Notes: a model not told the origin generated them from the sequence alone. Shown: positions 25,196-34,606, counted from the first letter of the stretch. The stretch is 42,694 nt of DNA from Spirochaetales bacterium (GCA_030540405.1 JAUNWH010000020.1:1-42694); one strand, 5' to 3'. A program made the numbers and translations.

Positions 25196-25611
25196 TACAA
25201 TTTTTTTTCCAACGTTTCTTTTAAATCCAAAAATTCCTTATGATAATCCATAACGCACTTGTCAATTATCTGCTGAACAGAATTTTCATCATAAGCGTGG
25301 CTCGGCAAATTTCTGCTGGCAATCATATCCATCCAGATGTCGCCGTTTTTTATAAGCCCAACAGAATAAGCGCTTCTTATCGCATCTTTTGAGCCGATTA
25401 TCTGAGAAGCCACGCCTTTGTATTCCAAATAATCCTTTAAAACTTTCCATGAAAGTTCCTGCGTAAATTCAAAACTTTGAATAAGGCCTTGTTTTTCAAG
25501 CTTAGACAAATCTCTTTTAGATGAAAGCTCTATGGCTTCTGAAAAATTTTCCAGCGCATTGCAGTAGTTCTGAAATCTCTGTTTCCAGCGAATGTCCTGT
25601 TCCATGAACAT
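25195..25611 (-). CDS. HEPN-type protein, HI0074 family (138 aa)
   Basis: This is the four-helix partner of the minimal nucleotidyltransferase, formerly called substrate-binding subunit (WKQRFQNYCNALENF, then QSFEFTQELSWKVLKDYLEYKG). The HEPN R-x4-H motif is present in SRNLPSHAYDE, with a nearby tyrosine suitable for AMPylation. It is the likely RNase toxin of the pair. MEQDIRW two codons later is an alternative start. Confidence 0.88.
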   Translation of the reverse strand: MFMEQDIRWKQRFQNYCNALENFSEAIELSSKRDLSKLEKQGLIQSFEFTQELSWKVLKDYLEYKGVASQIIGSKDAIRSAYSVGLIKNGDIWMDMIASRNLPSHAYDENSVQQIIDKCVMDYHKEFLDLKETLEKKL

Positions 25612-25811
25612 AATTTTAGCAAAAACATTTTTTTTCTTCCATAGAGATTTATCAGTTTAATCTTAATTGTCGTTTACATTCTATGACCCGATAATGACAA
25701 CTCAAAATTCAGGTAGTTTAATTTTTTAAATTTAAACTTTACTACGTTAAAAACACATGTTATCATGTTATTCAATATTTTATAAATATTTGACTTTAAA
25801 AAGGAGATTGT
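25612..25811. promoter_or_regulatory. Divergent promoter region between HEPN and chemotaxis genes
   Basis: The 200 bases are very AT-rich. A strong ribosome binding site (AAGGAG) lies seven bases before the chemotaxis ATG. A tandem 8-base repeat CATGTTAT occurs at about 25754-25770. I cannot assign a -35/-10 pair with confidence. Confidence 0.4.
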
Positions 25812-26330
25812 ATGAAAAAGAAATTATCCCTCAAATTCACTCTTGTATTTTTAAGCATCATTTTTTCAATTGTAATTTCTGTGGCGGTAGGTTCTGTAGG
25901 AATTCATTACATCAATAAAACTTCCAAACTGGCATACACTGACTACGAAGGCGCGATGGATTACGGCTACAAGATTGAAATCAAATCGCAAGTTCAAGCC
26001 GCTATTTCAGTAATAAAAAAAGAATACGACAGATTCAAGGCTGGAGAAATTTCAGAAGCGCAGGCAAAATACAACGCAAAGGAAACCGTCCGCGCAATGA
26101 GATACAGGGATGATGCCACAGGATATTTTTGGATTGACGATAAAGATTACATTCTTGTCATGCATCCGATTCTTGTTAAAAATGAAGGCGCAAACCGGTT
26201 CAACCTTACAGATTCCAACGGCGTAAAAATTATTCAGGAAATTTTCAAGGTGTGTTCTTCCGGCGGCGGATTCAATCAGTTTATGTTTACAAAGTCTGAC
26301 GGCGTTACAGTTGCTCCAAAACTTGCATAG
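25812..26330 (+). pseudogene. Methyl-accepting chemotaxis protein, sensor part, ended by an amber codon
   Basis: A first membrane helix (about residues 9-30) and a single-Cache sensor domain are encoded: MRYRDDATGYFWIDDKDYILVMHP, then NGVKIIQEIFKVCSSGGGF. The frame stops at TAG (26328-26330) in [24 protein letters not shown]. Family members have tyrosine at this place (KLAYS), so TAT or TAC appears to have become TAG by a single base change. The frame continues without any shift into the HAMP and signalling part. Either the receptor is inactivated or the base is a sequence error. Confidence 0.8.
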
Positions 26331-27683
26331 TCAGGAATTTTTGAACCTTGGGGCTGGATGATTTCAACAGGAAATTATTACGATGACATTCAAAATCAGA
26401 TTTCCGGCAAAAAAGACGAAATTCAAAATATGTACCGATCAATGATAAACATGATGATTATTGTAACATTGGCAATTCTTGTTGTTGTGGCAGTTATTTT
26501 CTATTGCATTGTATTGAAAGCAATAATTAATCCTCTGGACACAGTTGACAAATCTGTATACGACATTGCAAACGGAAATGCAGATCTTACAAAGCGAATC
26601 AAGCCTTCAAATCTTCTTGAGTTCAACACAATCGCAGAAAGCTTCAACAGTTTTGCAGACAAATTGCAGAACATTGTTGTTGAAATAAAAAATTCGAGCG
26701 AGCAGCTTTCCGAGGCAGGCATAACGCTTGAAAATTCTTCATCAGAAACAGCGTCTTCCGTTACAGAAATTCTTGCAAACATAAACAGCGCAGGAAATCA
26801 GATTGACAAGGAATCTGAATCGGTAACAGAAACAGCGGCTGCAGTTCAAGGAATTTCAGAGGACATCAGCAAGCTTGAAAAAATGATTGAAAACCAGTCA
26901 AGCGGTGTAACTCAGGCTTCGGCGGCGGTTGAACAGATGATGGGAAATATTAATTCCGTAAATTCTTCAGTTGAAAAAATGGCGGAAAGTTTTAATTCGC
27001 TTACGGAAAATATAAGCACAGGAATTCAGCGTCAGAAAGAAGTAAATGAAAAAATCGAGCAAATCGAAAAACAATCTGAAATGCTTCACGACGCAAACAC
27101 AATAATCGCTTCAATTGCGGAACAGACAAATCTTCTTGCCATGAACGCGGCAATCGAAGCGGCACACGCAGGAGAAGCAGGAAAAGGTTTCAGCGTAGTT
27201 GCAGACGAAATCAGAAAACTTTCAGAGACTTCTTCCAGCCAGTCAACGGCGATTGGAAAACAGCTGAACAACATAAGCGATTCAATCCAAAGCTGCGTTT
27301 CAATGAGCGAAAATTCAAACACAGCGTTTACGGCGGTCGCAGAAGAATTGAACGGAACAGACCAGCTTGTGCGCCAGATAAAAAGCGCAATGGAAGAACA
27401 GACTTTAGGTTCATCGCAAATAAGCGAAGCTCTGCATTCAATGCAAGACAGCACAATTGAAGTGCGGGATGCGGCAGGATCAATGACAGAAAAAAGTGAA
27501 AAAATTCTTGGCGATGTTCAGGTTCTTCAAAACGCAATGACAATGATAAAAAACAGCATGGAAGAAATGGCACAGGGAACAAAAGCCATCAACTCAACAA
27601 CAAGCGCGCTGTCTGATGTTTCTGGAAAAATGAAAGCGAACATAAGTGAAATTGGCGAGCATATAAATCAGTTCAATGTCTAG
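26331..27683 (+). pseudogene. Methyl-accepting chemotaxis protein, HAMP and signalling part after the amber codon
   Basis: In frame with the sensor part, this stretch encodes the end of the Cache domain, a second membrane helix ([19 protein letters not shown]), a HAMP domain and the cytoplasmic four-helix coil with the conserved tip [20 protein letters not shown] and [14 protein letters not shown]. The tip binds CheA and CheW at the receptor array. Translation could restart at ATG 26358, which has GGGG a few bases upstream, giving 441 residues without a complete sensor. Function of such a product is doubtful. Confidence 0.85.
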
Positions 27684-27735
27684 CCCGAAGATGACAATAT
27701 GTTTGGTCAAAGCAGTTTTATTGGATAAACCGCAA

Positions 27736-28089
27736 ATGAAAAAGTACATTTTAATTTTTATTACATTGATTGCAACCGCAGTTGTCTTTTCCGCCTGCCA
27801 CTTTGGAACAGATGAAAGCTTTGAGCTTAGCATAAAGGACACGACAAAAGACACTGCATTTGTAATCGGTTTTACATTTGACGACTCAACAAAATCGTAT
27901 GCACGGATTAATCCCGGAACAATCGCAACAATAAAATGCGAGCAGGAAGTTACAAAAATCGAATTTTTTTCAGGAATAAATTTGCAGGCTAAAGAAATGT
28001 ATTTGAAGGCAACCTACAGCCACAGAATAAAACACACAACCACGCTTACAATTTCAGAAACTTCCGACGGAAAGTATGTTGTGAAATAG
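27736..28089 (+). CDS. Small putative lipoprotein (117 aa)
   Basis: The signal sequence MKKYILIFITLIATAVVFSAC ends in a lipobox-like FSAC. The mature part is beta-prone with Thr- and Lys-rich strands (KDTTKDTAFVIGFTFDD, ATIKCEQEVTKIEFF). No family is recognised. The ATG at 27736 is preferred because it starts the signal peptide; the frame extends 20 codons further upstream. It follows the chemotaxis gene by about 50 bases and converges on the next gene with 4 bases between the stops. Confidence 0.65.
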   Translation: MKKYILIFITLIATAVVFSACHFGTDESFELSIKDTTKDTAFVIGFTFDDSTKSYARINPGTIATIKCEQEVTKIEFFSGINLQAKEMYLKATYSHRIKHTTTLTISETSDGKYVVK

Positions 28090-28093
28090 TAAA

Positions 28094-29308
28094 TTAAAAC
28101 CGCAATGTAAGCGAGGCTGTAACAGGCTGGTCAAAAAGATTTGAAACTGAAATGTTCGGAGCGTCTGTTTCATAGTCTTTAGGCGAGCCTGTTGTGTTTT
28201 CTTCTGGATTCAAAGAAAGCTGCCTGATATATGAAGAGCCAATTTGGAAAACCGCATTTTTGTTCATTTCGGCTTTAAGTCCAAGAGCAAATCCAGTTTC
28301 GTTTACAGTTCCGTGCAAGTTTCGTCCGCCAGTATGGTTTTCGCTCATGTGATCAAAATTCGCCCAGTAAAATCCGCACTTGAATCCAACTATAAGCTGA
28401 ACTTTTTCTGCGACGTTATAAGCAGCTGAAAAAGGAACGCTAATGCGCCACTCTGTGTTTCCGTTTTCTGGAATCCATTTAAGATTTTCAACAAGGCTTC
28501 CAACTCCGTCTTGGTCAAGTTCTGACATCCGTTTGTTTATAGAATAGTCGGCAGTGTTTATGCAGTTGAAATTTATCATAAATGATGGACGCAATCCAAA
28601 ACTCAAATTGTCAAGAATATTCCATTTCCAGCCAGCCCAGACAGAAAATCCCTGCATAGGATCAAGCCCCGAAACTTTATTCACGGCGGAAGGATATTTT
28701 AAAGTCGGCATCACGGTGTAAGTTCCGCCCGCTCCGCACATTCCGTCCGGTGAAAAATCAAATTTAAAAATAAAAGGAATTTGCGCCACATCAAGACAAA
28801 GAGATTTCCAGTATCTGAATTTTCCTTCCGCCTCAAATCCAAGCTTAATAGGAACTGATTCAAAAGTTTTTCCGATTTCAACTTTAGGAGCGGCAGTGCC
28901 AAGACCCTTGTAAACATTTTTGTCGTAATAGCTTGCGCGCACTCCAAGTCCAAGAGACGGAATGCCTGCCATTATGCAAACGTCCATATCGGTCAGATTG
29001 TGAGGCCACGCCTTGTGATTCATTATTTTTGCATTGTAGCCTGCGCCCCAATAAATTCCAAGGAAATTAACAGTCCAAGCAAAATTAATCGCATCATCAT
29101 AAAGTCCAGTGTGAAAATAATAATTGTCATCAAGTTGATTCTGCCAATAGCGCACATCGAACATATCGCCGTACTGCGAGCGGAAAACACCAAAGGAACA
29201 TTCTTCTACAGTTCCAGAAGCTTGCGAAAAAACTTCAGTTCCCAAAAAAACAAATAAAAATGAAAAGACTCCCGCAGCCTTCAAGTTTTTTAATCTCAAT
29301 CCAAACAT
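28094..29308 (-). CDS. Putative outer-membrane beta-barrel protein (404 aa)
   Basis: A signal peptide (LKAAGVFSFLFVFLGTEVFSQ) precedes a protein rich in aromatic residues and glycine, with alternating strands (NFAWTVNFLGIYWGAGYNA, LGLGVRASYYDKNVY, GFKCGFYWANFDHM). It ends in SLTLRF, the terminal-phenylalanine strand used for outer-membrane assembly. The pattern fits Treponema outer-membrane beta-barrels; cargo and function are unknown. I chose the ATG at 29308 because it starts the signal peptide; the frame extends to 29368. Confidence 0.65.
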   Translation of the reverse strand: MFGLRLKNLKAAGVFSFLFVFLGTEVFSQASGTVEECSFGVFRSQYGDMFDVRYWQNQLDDNYYFHTGLYDDAINFAWTVNFLGIYWGAGYNAKIMNHKAWPHNLTDMDVCIMAGIPSLGLGVRASYYDKNVYKGLGTAAPKVEIGKTFESVPIKLGFEAEGKFRYWKSLCLDVAQIPFIFKFDFSPDGMCGAGGTYTVMPTLKYPSAVNKVSGLDPMQGFSVWAGWKWNILDNLSFGLRPSFMINFNCINTADYSINKRMSELDQDGVGSLVENLKWIPENGNTEWRISVPFSAAYNVAEKVQLIVGFKCGFYWANFDHMSENHTGGRNLHGTVNETGFALGLKAEMNKNAVFQIGSSYIRQLSLNPEENTTGSPKDYETDAPNISVSNLFDQPVTASLTLRF

Positions 29309-29486
29309 AAATTTTAAAACACCGAACCTTTTGTAATTTAGAAAAAAGTCCAAAACAAGCCGTGTCAAAACGAAAAAAAATCAGCACGCATTTCCGTCAT
29401 AAAATGAATGCAGTTCATGGACAATTTATTCGCTCAATATACTACACAAGATTTCTTTCGGCAAGCACCTTCGGATTTGAAGAAAC

Positions 29487-30170
29487 TCATTGGGCACGAC
29501 GCAACTGCAAAAAATTCATCACAAAATGCGAAAGCGCAATCATTCCGGCGGTCATTCCCAAATATTCCGCCACACAAACAAAAATATTAGGCGCGGAAAG
29601 TTTCCATGCGTTCTGCCAGAAAAGATAAACGTAAAGCTGACTATGAACAATGCAGAAAATTCCAAGCGCGAAAATCAGAATCCACAGGAGTTGAAGGATT
29701 ACAAAACACGCTGATTTTTTTCCGCTAGCAGATTTTTTGCCATTTGCCGCCGCCTCAAGTTTTTTCAGTTTTGAATGAAGGTGAAGACCCAAGTGAAAGC
29801 CCATCAACAAAAATCCCCACGAGCATGAAAAAGTGTGCAGCGGGCGGCTCCAAGAAGTCATATTAATAGAAGAAAACGTAAAAACCGCGCCACTCATCAT
29901 CACCGAGCTGAACGCCATCAAAATCATCAGAACGAACAAAATCCATACAGTCGCGCTAAGCAAAATCCGCACAGAAGTATATTTTCCGCGCAACGCAGCA
30001 CGATAAAATCCGCCGTTCAAAATATGGTGCAGAATAAACAGCGCAAAAAGCGCAATTCCAAAAACACCATGCGCCGAAAGATTTCTCACAACCTCGTGGC
30101 TCATCAAAAAAATAAAGTCCACAAACATCAGAATGTCGGTTATGATTTTCAATATTTTTTTCACGTGCAT
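29487..30170 (-). CDS. DUF4405-family membrane protein, cytochrome-b-like (227 aa)
   Basis: Five to six helices span most of the protein, with several histidines at helix ends (LFILHHILNGGF, RPLHTFSCSWGFLLMGFHLGLHLH) that could bind haem as in small membrane cytochromes. The order and spacing fit DUF4405. A role in electron transfer is plausible but not proven. The start is 11 bases from a large hairpin in the leader. Confidence 0.7.
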   Translation of the reverse strand: MHVKKILKIITDILMFVDFIFLMSHEVVRNLSAHGVFGIALFALFILHHILNGGFYRAALRGKYTSVRILLSATVWILFVLMILMAFSSVMMSGAVFTFSSINMTSWSRPLHTFSCSWGFLLMGFHLGLHLHSKLKKLEAAANGKKSASGKKSACFVILQLLWILIFALGIFCIVHSQLYVYLFWQNAWKLSAPNIFVCVAEYLGMTAGMIALSHFVMNFLQLRRAQ

Positions 30171-30180
30171 TTTTAGCTCC

Positions 30181-30327
30181 CATAAAAAGTCAACGAGAAA
30201 ATTTCAATTTTCGATTTGACTTTTTATGCCCATTCGCAATGAAATGAGAATGGGCAGTTGATAAGAAAGTTTGCAACGCAAACTTGTGAATAAAAACTTT
30301 GACGCTATCTCAGGCAAAGTTTTTATT
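30181..30327. repeat. Four consecutive hairpins between the tubulin/Hsp70 operon and the DUF4405 gene
   Basis: Four separate stems follow each other: 13 bp (30181-30193/30216-30228), 9 bp (30227-30235/30248-30256, TGCCCATTC), 8 bp (30267-30274/30278-30285, AAGTTTGC with a 3-nt loop), and 13 bp (30289-30301/30315-30327). The first and the last each carry five A or T in a row at the base of the stem. The last could terminate the operon; the first lies in the leader of the DUF4405 gene. Confidence 0.65.
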
Positions 30328-30504
30328 ACACTCTCCTTTTAAGTTGCCGGTTTCAAAAAGAATAGCAGAAAATGCGGAAAAGCAACAATATTTTGTTGGA
30401 ATATCATGATATGCAAAATAAGCTGCATTACAATTTTTGAGGCATAAAAATACTTCAGCTGTAACAGACAATCCAAGCAAGCATATTTTTTAAGATTATC
30501 AAAC
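30328..30504. other. Spacer downstream of the tubulin/Hsp70 operon
   Basis: No gene or clear site is seen. A purine-rich AAAAGGAGAG occurs on the minus strand near 30334-30343, but no open frame follows it. Confidence 0.4.
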
Positions 30505-30870
30505 TCACTCTGTTTCAAATGATATTTCATTCCAATTCACATCTGTAACTTTCAAATTGCATACAATCATCGGATTACTCAGTTGCCTAATTTTTAGAAT
30601 ATCACCTTTTTTTATGAAAAACTCAAAAATGACCGGAGCATTTGTATTTGCAGATTTGGATGCAACAATTGTAAAACACCATAAATCAGCATCCGCCTTT
30701 TTTATAGATGTGACTGTACATTTTGAAGCCGTAAAAGTAATATCCGTAGGGAAAAAGTAATCCGTATTTGAAAGTCCGAATGCCTCGCCAGTATGAAAAG
30801 TAAGTTTTTCCGCACAGACTGAAGTAATCACTATAAAAAACAGCAAAAACAATGTAATAATTTTTTTCAT
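30505..30870 (-). CDS. Small exported protein at the end of the tubulin/Hsp70 operon (121 aa)
   Basis: A classical signal peptide (LFLLFFIVITSVCA) is followed by a ~100-residue beta-rich domain (FPTDITFTASKCTVTSI, PVIFEFFIKKGDILKI). No family is recognised. It follows the 204-aa gene by 14 bases, so it could be a periplasmic or outer-surface part of the same system, or a separate gene that shares the transcript. Confidence 0.55.
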   Translation of the reverse strand: MKKIITLFLLFFIVITSVCAEKLTFHTGEAFGLSNTDYFFPTDITFTASKCTVTSIKKADADLWCFTIVASKSANTNAPVIFEFFIKKGDILKIRQLSNPMIVCNLKVTDVNWNEISFETE

Positions 30871-30884
30871 ATTCTCAAATATCC

Positions 30885-31499
30885 TTAATTTATATGCTCG
30901 TGAGCCTGCATCAAACTTTTAGGAATAATAATTTTCCTTTTCTGACTAAGTTCTATCAATCTGTCAAGAAAAGCATATCGTTCTGTTTTTGTCCAATTTT
31001 TCCAGTTTTCATTCGCCGTATCAACTAATTCATATAACGCATAATATTCAGGAAAAAGACTTCCCAACGCTTCGTCTTCAAAATTAAACAGCTCAAGTCC
31101 ATCTTTTTTATATAATTTTGGTGCACTTGCCATTTTACCAGAAGATGTATCATTAATCCAAGATACATTCATTTGGTATGAGTCTGAGACAAAAACTTCC
31201 TTTTCTATGATTGTCGGAATCTGCTTTGTATATGGAACAGGAAGCTTCAACAATGAATAATATTCTTCTATTGATTTGTCATGCAAAACAGATGACCTTG
31301 CATAATTAAAAAAATCAATAATCTGTTTGTCAGACAATTGAAAACTGCCTTCCGAAAAAGAAATATAGCCAAAATTCAACATAGCATTGAACAGCATAAA
31401 CTGCTCAAATTTATTTGACTTGTATTCGGAAATCAATTCATATTGAGAATTGTCCTTTCTTTGAATCCTATATGGATATTTATAAATTTTTATCTTCAT
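30885..31499 (-). CDS. Unknown protein of the tubulin/Hsp70/stator operon (204 aa)
   Basis: No domain is recognised. The protein is soluble, with a mixed N-terminal part (KIYKYPYRIQRKDNSQYEL) and a helical, charged C-terminus (WKNWTKTERYAFLDRL, IIIPKSLMQAHEHI). The gene overlaps the end of the 230-aa gene by 20 bases, so the two products are likely to be made in equal amounts. Its place directly after the stator pair is where Zorya-type operons encode their accessory subunits, but it is not similar to any of those that I can recall. Confidence 0.6.
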   Translation of the reverse strand: MKIKIYKYPYRIQRKDNSQYELISEYKSNKFEQFMLFNAMLNFGYISFSEGSFQLSDKQIIDFFNYARSSVLHDKSIEEYYSLLKLPVPYTKQIPTIIEKEVFVSDSYQMNVSWINDTSSGKMASAPKLYKKDGLELFNFEDEALGSLFPEYYALYELVDTANENWKNWTKTERYAFLDRLIELSQKRKIIIPKSLMQAHEHIN

Positions 31500-32172
31500 A
31501 TTTTTTCATGACATCCTTAAAATATTTTGTCTGGAGTAAGTTTTCGCTGATTCCCAGTTGTTTTAATTTTTCATAACAACTTATTGGAATGTTATTTTTT
31601 ATATTAAAGATAATATCTCTATAATTAAAATATAAATTCACATTCTTAGAATAACGGATTCGCTTCAAATAGGATTTCAGAACATTTTTAAAACGCGAAG
31701 AAGCCGTTTCATAGTGATTCAAATAATTCAGCAGCAAAGCGGTGGACACTTTTTCCGGAGCAATTCTTCTTGATAAAAATAGGGAAAAGATTCGATTCGT
31801 TGCAGTTATAGGAATCAATGGATTTGGTGAATATTCCAAAAAACTGACATTATGTACAATTCCACGTTTTTTTACGGGAAGTATTTTCAGCTCGTGTATA
31901 TGCCACGCTAGTAGCTGGATGTAATGAGAATTAAAAATATTTTTTTTATTTATGATGAAATCAGTAATCATCCCAAATAAGTTAGCTTTTTCAATTTCTG
32001 TCATAACCAAAGGTTTTGAATAATCTACCAAGAAAGATTCTTTTATCTCTTCGATAGTATTTTGGACAGTATTAATTTTTTTTTGAGACAAAAAATCGTT
32101 GTAAGTGTTTGCATAAACAAAAACTTCATTTGTGATGTTTTCCAAATTTTTAAGTTCAGTTATCGACTGCAT
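31480..32172 (-). CDS. Unknown helical protein of the tubulin/Hsp70/stator operon (230 aa)
   Basis: No family is recognised. The protein is basic, soluble and largely helical (ITELKNLENITNEVF, HYIQLLAWHIHELKIL, LLLNYLNHYETASSRFKNVL). I chose the ATG at 32172, which has AAGGAG eight bases upstream; a GTG three codons earlier lies directly behind that site. The gene begins at the stop of the OmpA/MotB-type gene, so it is probably a partner of the stator. It is much shorter than ZorC and shows no EH-signature that I can find. Confidence 0.6.
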   Translation of the reverse strand: MQSITELKNLENITNEVFVYANTYNDFLSQKKINTVQNTIEEIKESFLVDYSKPLVMTEIEKANLFGMITDFIINKKNIFNSHYIQLLAWHIHELKILPVKKRGIVHNVSFLEYSPNPLIPITATNRIFSLFLSRRIAPEKVSTALLLNYLNHYETASSRFKNVLKSYLKRIRYSKNVNLYFNYRDIIFNIKNNIPISCYEKLKQLGISENLLQTKYFKDVMKKYEDKNL

Positions 32173-32177
32173 AAAAC

Positions 32178-32933
32178 TCACTCCTTTACATTCTGAAACT
32201 GCTGGACAATTTTGTCGGAATTTGTTTTTATGCGGAATTCAACCCGACGGCTTGCAGCCTTTTCCGCATCGGTGAGTTTGCGTTTTTCTTCTATTAATTT
32301 TCCATTATCTCCAAGCGGACGAGAAAGAGAATAACCATTTGAGACAATATGTTTACGAATCCATTCCTTCTCCTCTTCCTTTTTTACAGAATCTGATTCC
32401 TGCGAATAATTTGTATGTTCCAAGCAATAAAGAAGAACGTTCATGGTTCTTTGCTGACTTAATTCGATGCCGGAAGTATAATCATGCTCGCTGCCTTCCC
32501 CATAAGGGTCAGATCTGTCAGGAGCTGTAAATCCTTCTATTCGGATTTCTTCAATTTCATTCTTATATTTATCTTGTTGTAACACACTTACCAATTTAGG
32601 GAAAAATTCCTGCAGAACTTTTTTGTATCCAGATTTCAATTCTGGACTCCGTGCATCAAAACCATCATCGCTTGAAAATCTGATTGTAAGAGTTTCAGGA
32701 TCAATAGTTGCACCCCATTCTTTCAAATCATTTCCCATTTCTTGTGACAAATCCAAAAACAAATCCTGCTGTAACTCCTGATATTTATCTGCAAGCAAAT
32801 TCTTTTCTTTTAATGAAGCCACAATAGAAACTGTAACGAGTATAAAAATACAGCAAAGGGCAGACATCAAGTCACTTATTGACAAATCATATCCACCTTC
32901 GCTTTCAAAATATCTGAATCTCTTTGTTCTCAT
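32178..32933 (-). CDS. OmpA/MotB-type stator subunit, ZorB-like (251 aa)
   Basis: A single membrane helix near the N-terminus (SDLMSALCCIFILVTVSIVA, about residues 19-40) carries the aspartate of the D-L-M motif that binds the ion in MotB, ExbD and ZorB. After a helical linker comes an OmpA-like peptidoglycan-binding domain: IRIEGFTAPD, LSQQRTMNVLLYCL and ASRRVEFRI. It should anchor to the cell wall and form an ion-driven channel with the MotA-type protein encoded 3 bases upstream. The flagellar MotB is shorter on the C-terminal side and lacks the charged insert at 170-190, so this is an accessory stator. Confidence 0.85.
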   Translation of the reverse strand: MRTKRFRYFESEGGYDLSISDLMSALCCIFILVTVSIVASLKEKNLLADKYQELQQDLFLDLSQEMGNDLKEWGATIDPETLTIRFSSDDGFDARSPELKSGYKKVLQEFFPKLVSVLQQDKYKNEIEEIRIEGFTAPDRSDPYGEGSEHDYTSGIELSQQRTMNVLLYCLEHTNYSQESDSVKKEEEKEWIRKHIVSNGYSLSRPLGDNGKLIEEKRKLTDAEKAASRRVEFRIKTNSDKIVQQFQNVKE

Positions 32934-32936
32934 ATA

Positions 32937-34598
32937 TTATGCCTTTGAAATTTTACTAGAACCATTCAGCCTGCGGACTTCTTCGCTTAAAGCAAGCGTT
33001 GCATCCGCAAACTGTTTTGACACGTCTTTTGTCGCATCTCTAAAACCTTTTAAATACTTTCCAAGGCTATCAGCAACTATTTTTGAGTAGTTCTCTGTGT
33101 TCTCATTTATATTCAAAAATACTTTTGAAATCTGCTCATCAAGACCTTTATACCCTGCCAAAAGCTCCTTGCTTTCTTTACTTGTCTCTTTGTATTCCAT
33201 TAGAATGTCGGAAAAGCGGGAAATGGATTCATTGATTTTTCGGCTTTGCTCATCATAAGAGTCTGAAAGCGATTGGCTTATTTCTTTTGTTTTTTCAAAC
33301 GCACTTGCAGATTCAGAAAGAGCTTCTGAGAGCATATTTTGATTTTCTGAAAGTTTTGTTATTGTCAAACTAAGAGAACTGTTTACAGAGTTAAAGTCTT
33401 TAGGAAGAAGAGCAAGCGAATTTTTTATATCAATCAGATTTTCACAGAATTGGTCAAATACGGCAGATGAATTTTTAGATGAATTTTCAAGATTTATAGA
33501 GGCTTCCTTTAAATGTTGCGGTGCGTTCTGCAGGGTTGCCTGACATTCTTCAAGCAGACTTATAGAAGATTTTATGTCCGTTTTTAATTTTTCTATTTCC
33601 TCTTTTATGATTTTTTCGATTGTCTTGTCCAAGGTCTCTTTTACAGATTTTGTAACTTGGTCTCCGATTGTAAGCCCCATTTCATTTATGTTTGAAGAAA
33701 CGCCTTCTAGTCTTGAAAGAATTTGTGTAAGCACGACAGGAAACGGTATTTTATTATTATTCTCATCAACAATCGCCATCGCATCAACTTCTGTAACATA
33801 AAATTTATTGTCAAGATAATCGCAGAAATTTTTAGACGCAGAATCAAGTTTATTGAATAGCGGATGGATAAGCACAAAATTGCAGAACATGGAAGCAAGC
33901 ATTCCTACAATCGAAGTGTTGAACGCATTTCTAAGTCCGCTTAAAAGCTGCTGAATACTGTTCAAAAGACTTTGTGAATCAGAAATGTTAATTGAACTCA
34001 ATCCGCCTGCAAAACCTATGAATGTTCCCAAAATTCCAAAACCAATAAAAGTTCCTGGAATGATTTTAAGAAAAGCCTGAATTGGAAACTGATTTGTATC
34101 TTGAAGCCAAGTTTCCGACCCAAAGTATAAATCAGAATTGGCTCTAGTTTTGTGATAATCTTCATCATCATTTACAAGGAATGACTTTTTGTAAGCATTG
34201 CAAATATCGTTTACTTGCTTATTTCTGGAATCAAGACTTGAATATCTGCCATTACTTTTCATAACATTTTCTGCAAGATTTTTCAGCAAAGTAAAGCTTC
34301 TATTCGCAAACCAATAGCACAAAAGAACACCAATATCAAAAACTATAAACAGAATCAAATAGAAATTGTAAAATACATCGCTGTTATCAGCCGGAAACAT
34401 ATATTTTATTGAAAAAATCGAAAGAACAACTGCAACCGCAAACTTGGCAATAAATGCGACTGGATAGTTCATTATTTCTGACTTGTGATTAGTGTTCTTC
34501 TCTGGTTTTTCAGTAGTATCTATAGGTTCTTCTGAAACAATTTCTTCATTAACAGATTCATTTTCAAAAGATTCGTCGATATTTTCTTTCTCGTTCAT
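32937..34598 (-). CDS. MotA/TolQ/ExbB-type channel with long coiled-coil tail, ZorA-like (553 aa)
   Basis: An acidic N-terminus is followed by two membrane helices (about residues 45-67 and 75-97), a cytoplasmic part, and two more helices with the family core IPGTFIGFGILGTFIGFAGGL and LRNAFNTSIVGMLASMF. The last ~260 residues are a continuous coiled coil with no membrane segment (for example IEKIIKEEIEKLKTDIKSSI), as in the cytoplasmic tail of ZorA. It should form the pentameric ion channel around the ZorB-like dimer and pass motion into the cytoplasm through the tail. GGAG lies seven bases before the ATG. The neighbouring Hsp70 and tubulin-like proteins are possible targets of the tail. Confidence 0.85.
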   Translation of the reverse strand: MNEKENIDESFENESVNEEIVSEEPIDTTEKPEKNTNHKSEIMNYPVAFIAKFAVAVVLSIFSIKYMFPADNSDVFYNFYLILFIVFDIGVLLCYWFANRSFTLLKNLAENVMKSNGRYSSLDSRNKQVNDICNAYKKSFLVNDDEDYHKTRANSDLYFGSETWLQDTNQFPIQAFLKIIPGTFIGFGILGTFIGFAGGLSSINISDSQSLLNSIQQLLSGLRNAFNTSIVGMLASMFCNFVLIHPLFNKLDSASKNFCDYLDNKFYVTEVDAMAIVDENNNKIPFPVVLTQILSRLEGVSSNINEMGLTIGDQVTKSVKETLDKTIEKIIKEEIEKLKTDIKSSISLLEECQATLQNAPQHLKEASINLENSSKNSSAVFDQFCENLIDIKNSLALLPKDFNSVNSSLSLTITKLSENQNMLSEALSESASAFEKTKEISQSLSDSYDEQSRKINESISRFSDILMEYKETSKESKELLAGYKGLDEQISKVFLNINENTENYSKIVADSLGKYLKGFRDATKDVSKQFADATLALSEEVRRLNGSSKISKA

Positions 34599-34606
34599 AC
34601 AAACTC

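Noticed and set aside
26328-26330. Recoded stop codon (alternative genetic code)
   Set aside because: TAG is used as a normal stop elsewhere, for example at 5668-5670 and 1643-1645, so a general reassignment is not supported.
32178-34598. Flagellar MotA/MotB
   Set aside because: The channel protein has a ~260-residue coiled-coil tail and a core of the IPGTF/GTFIG type seen in accessory stators, and no flagellar genes are nearby.
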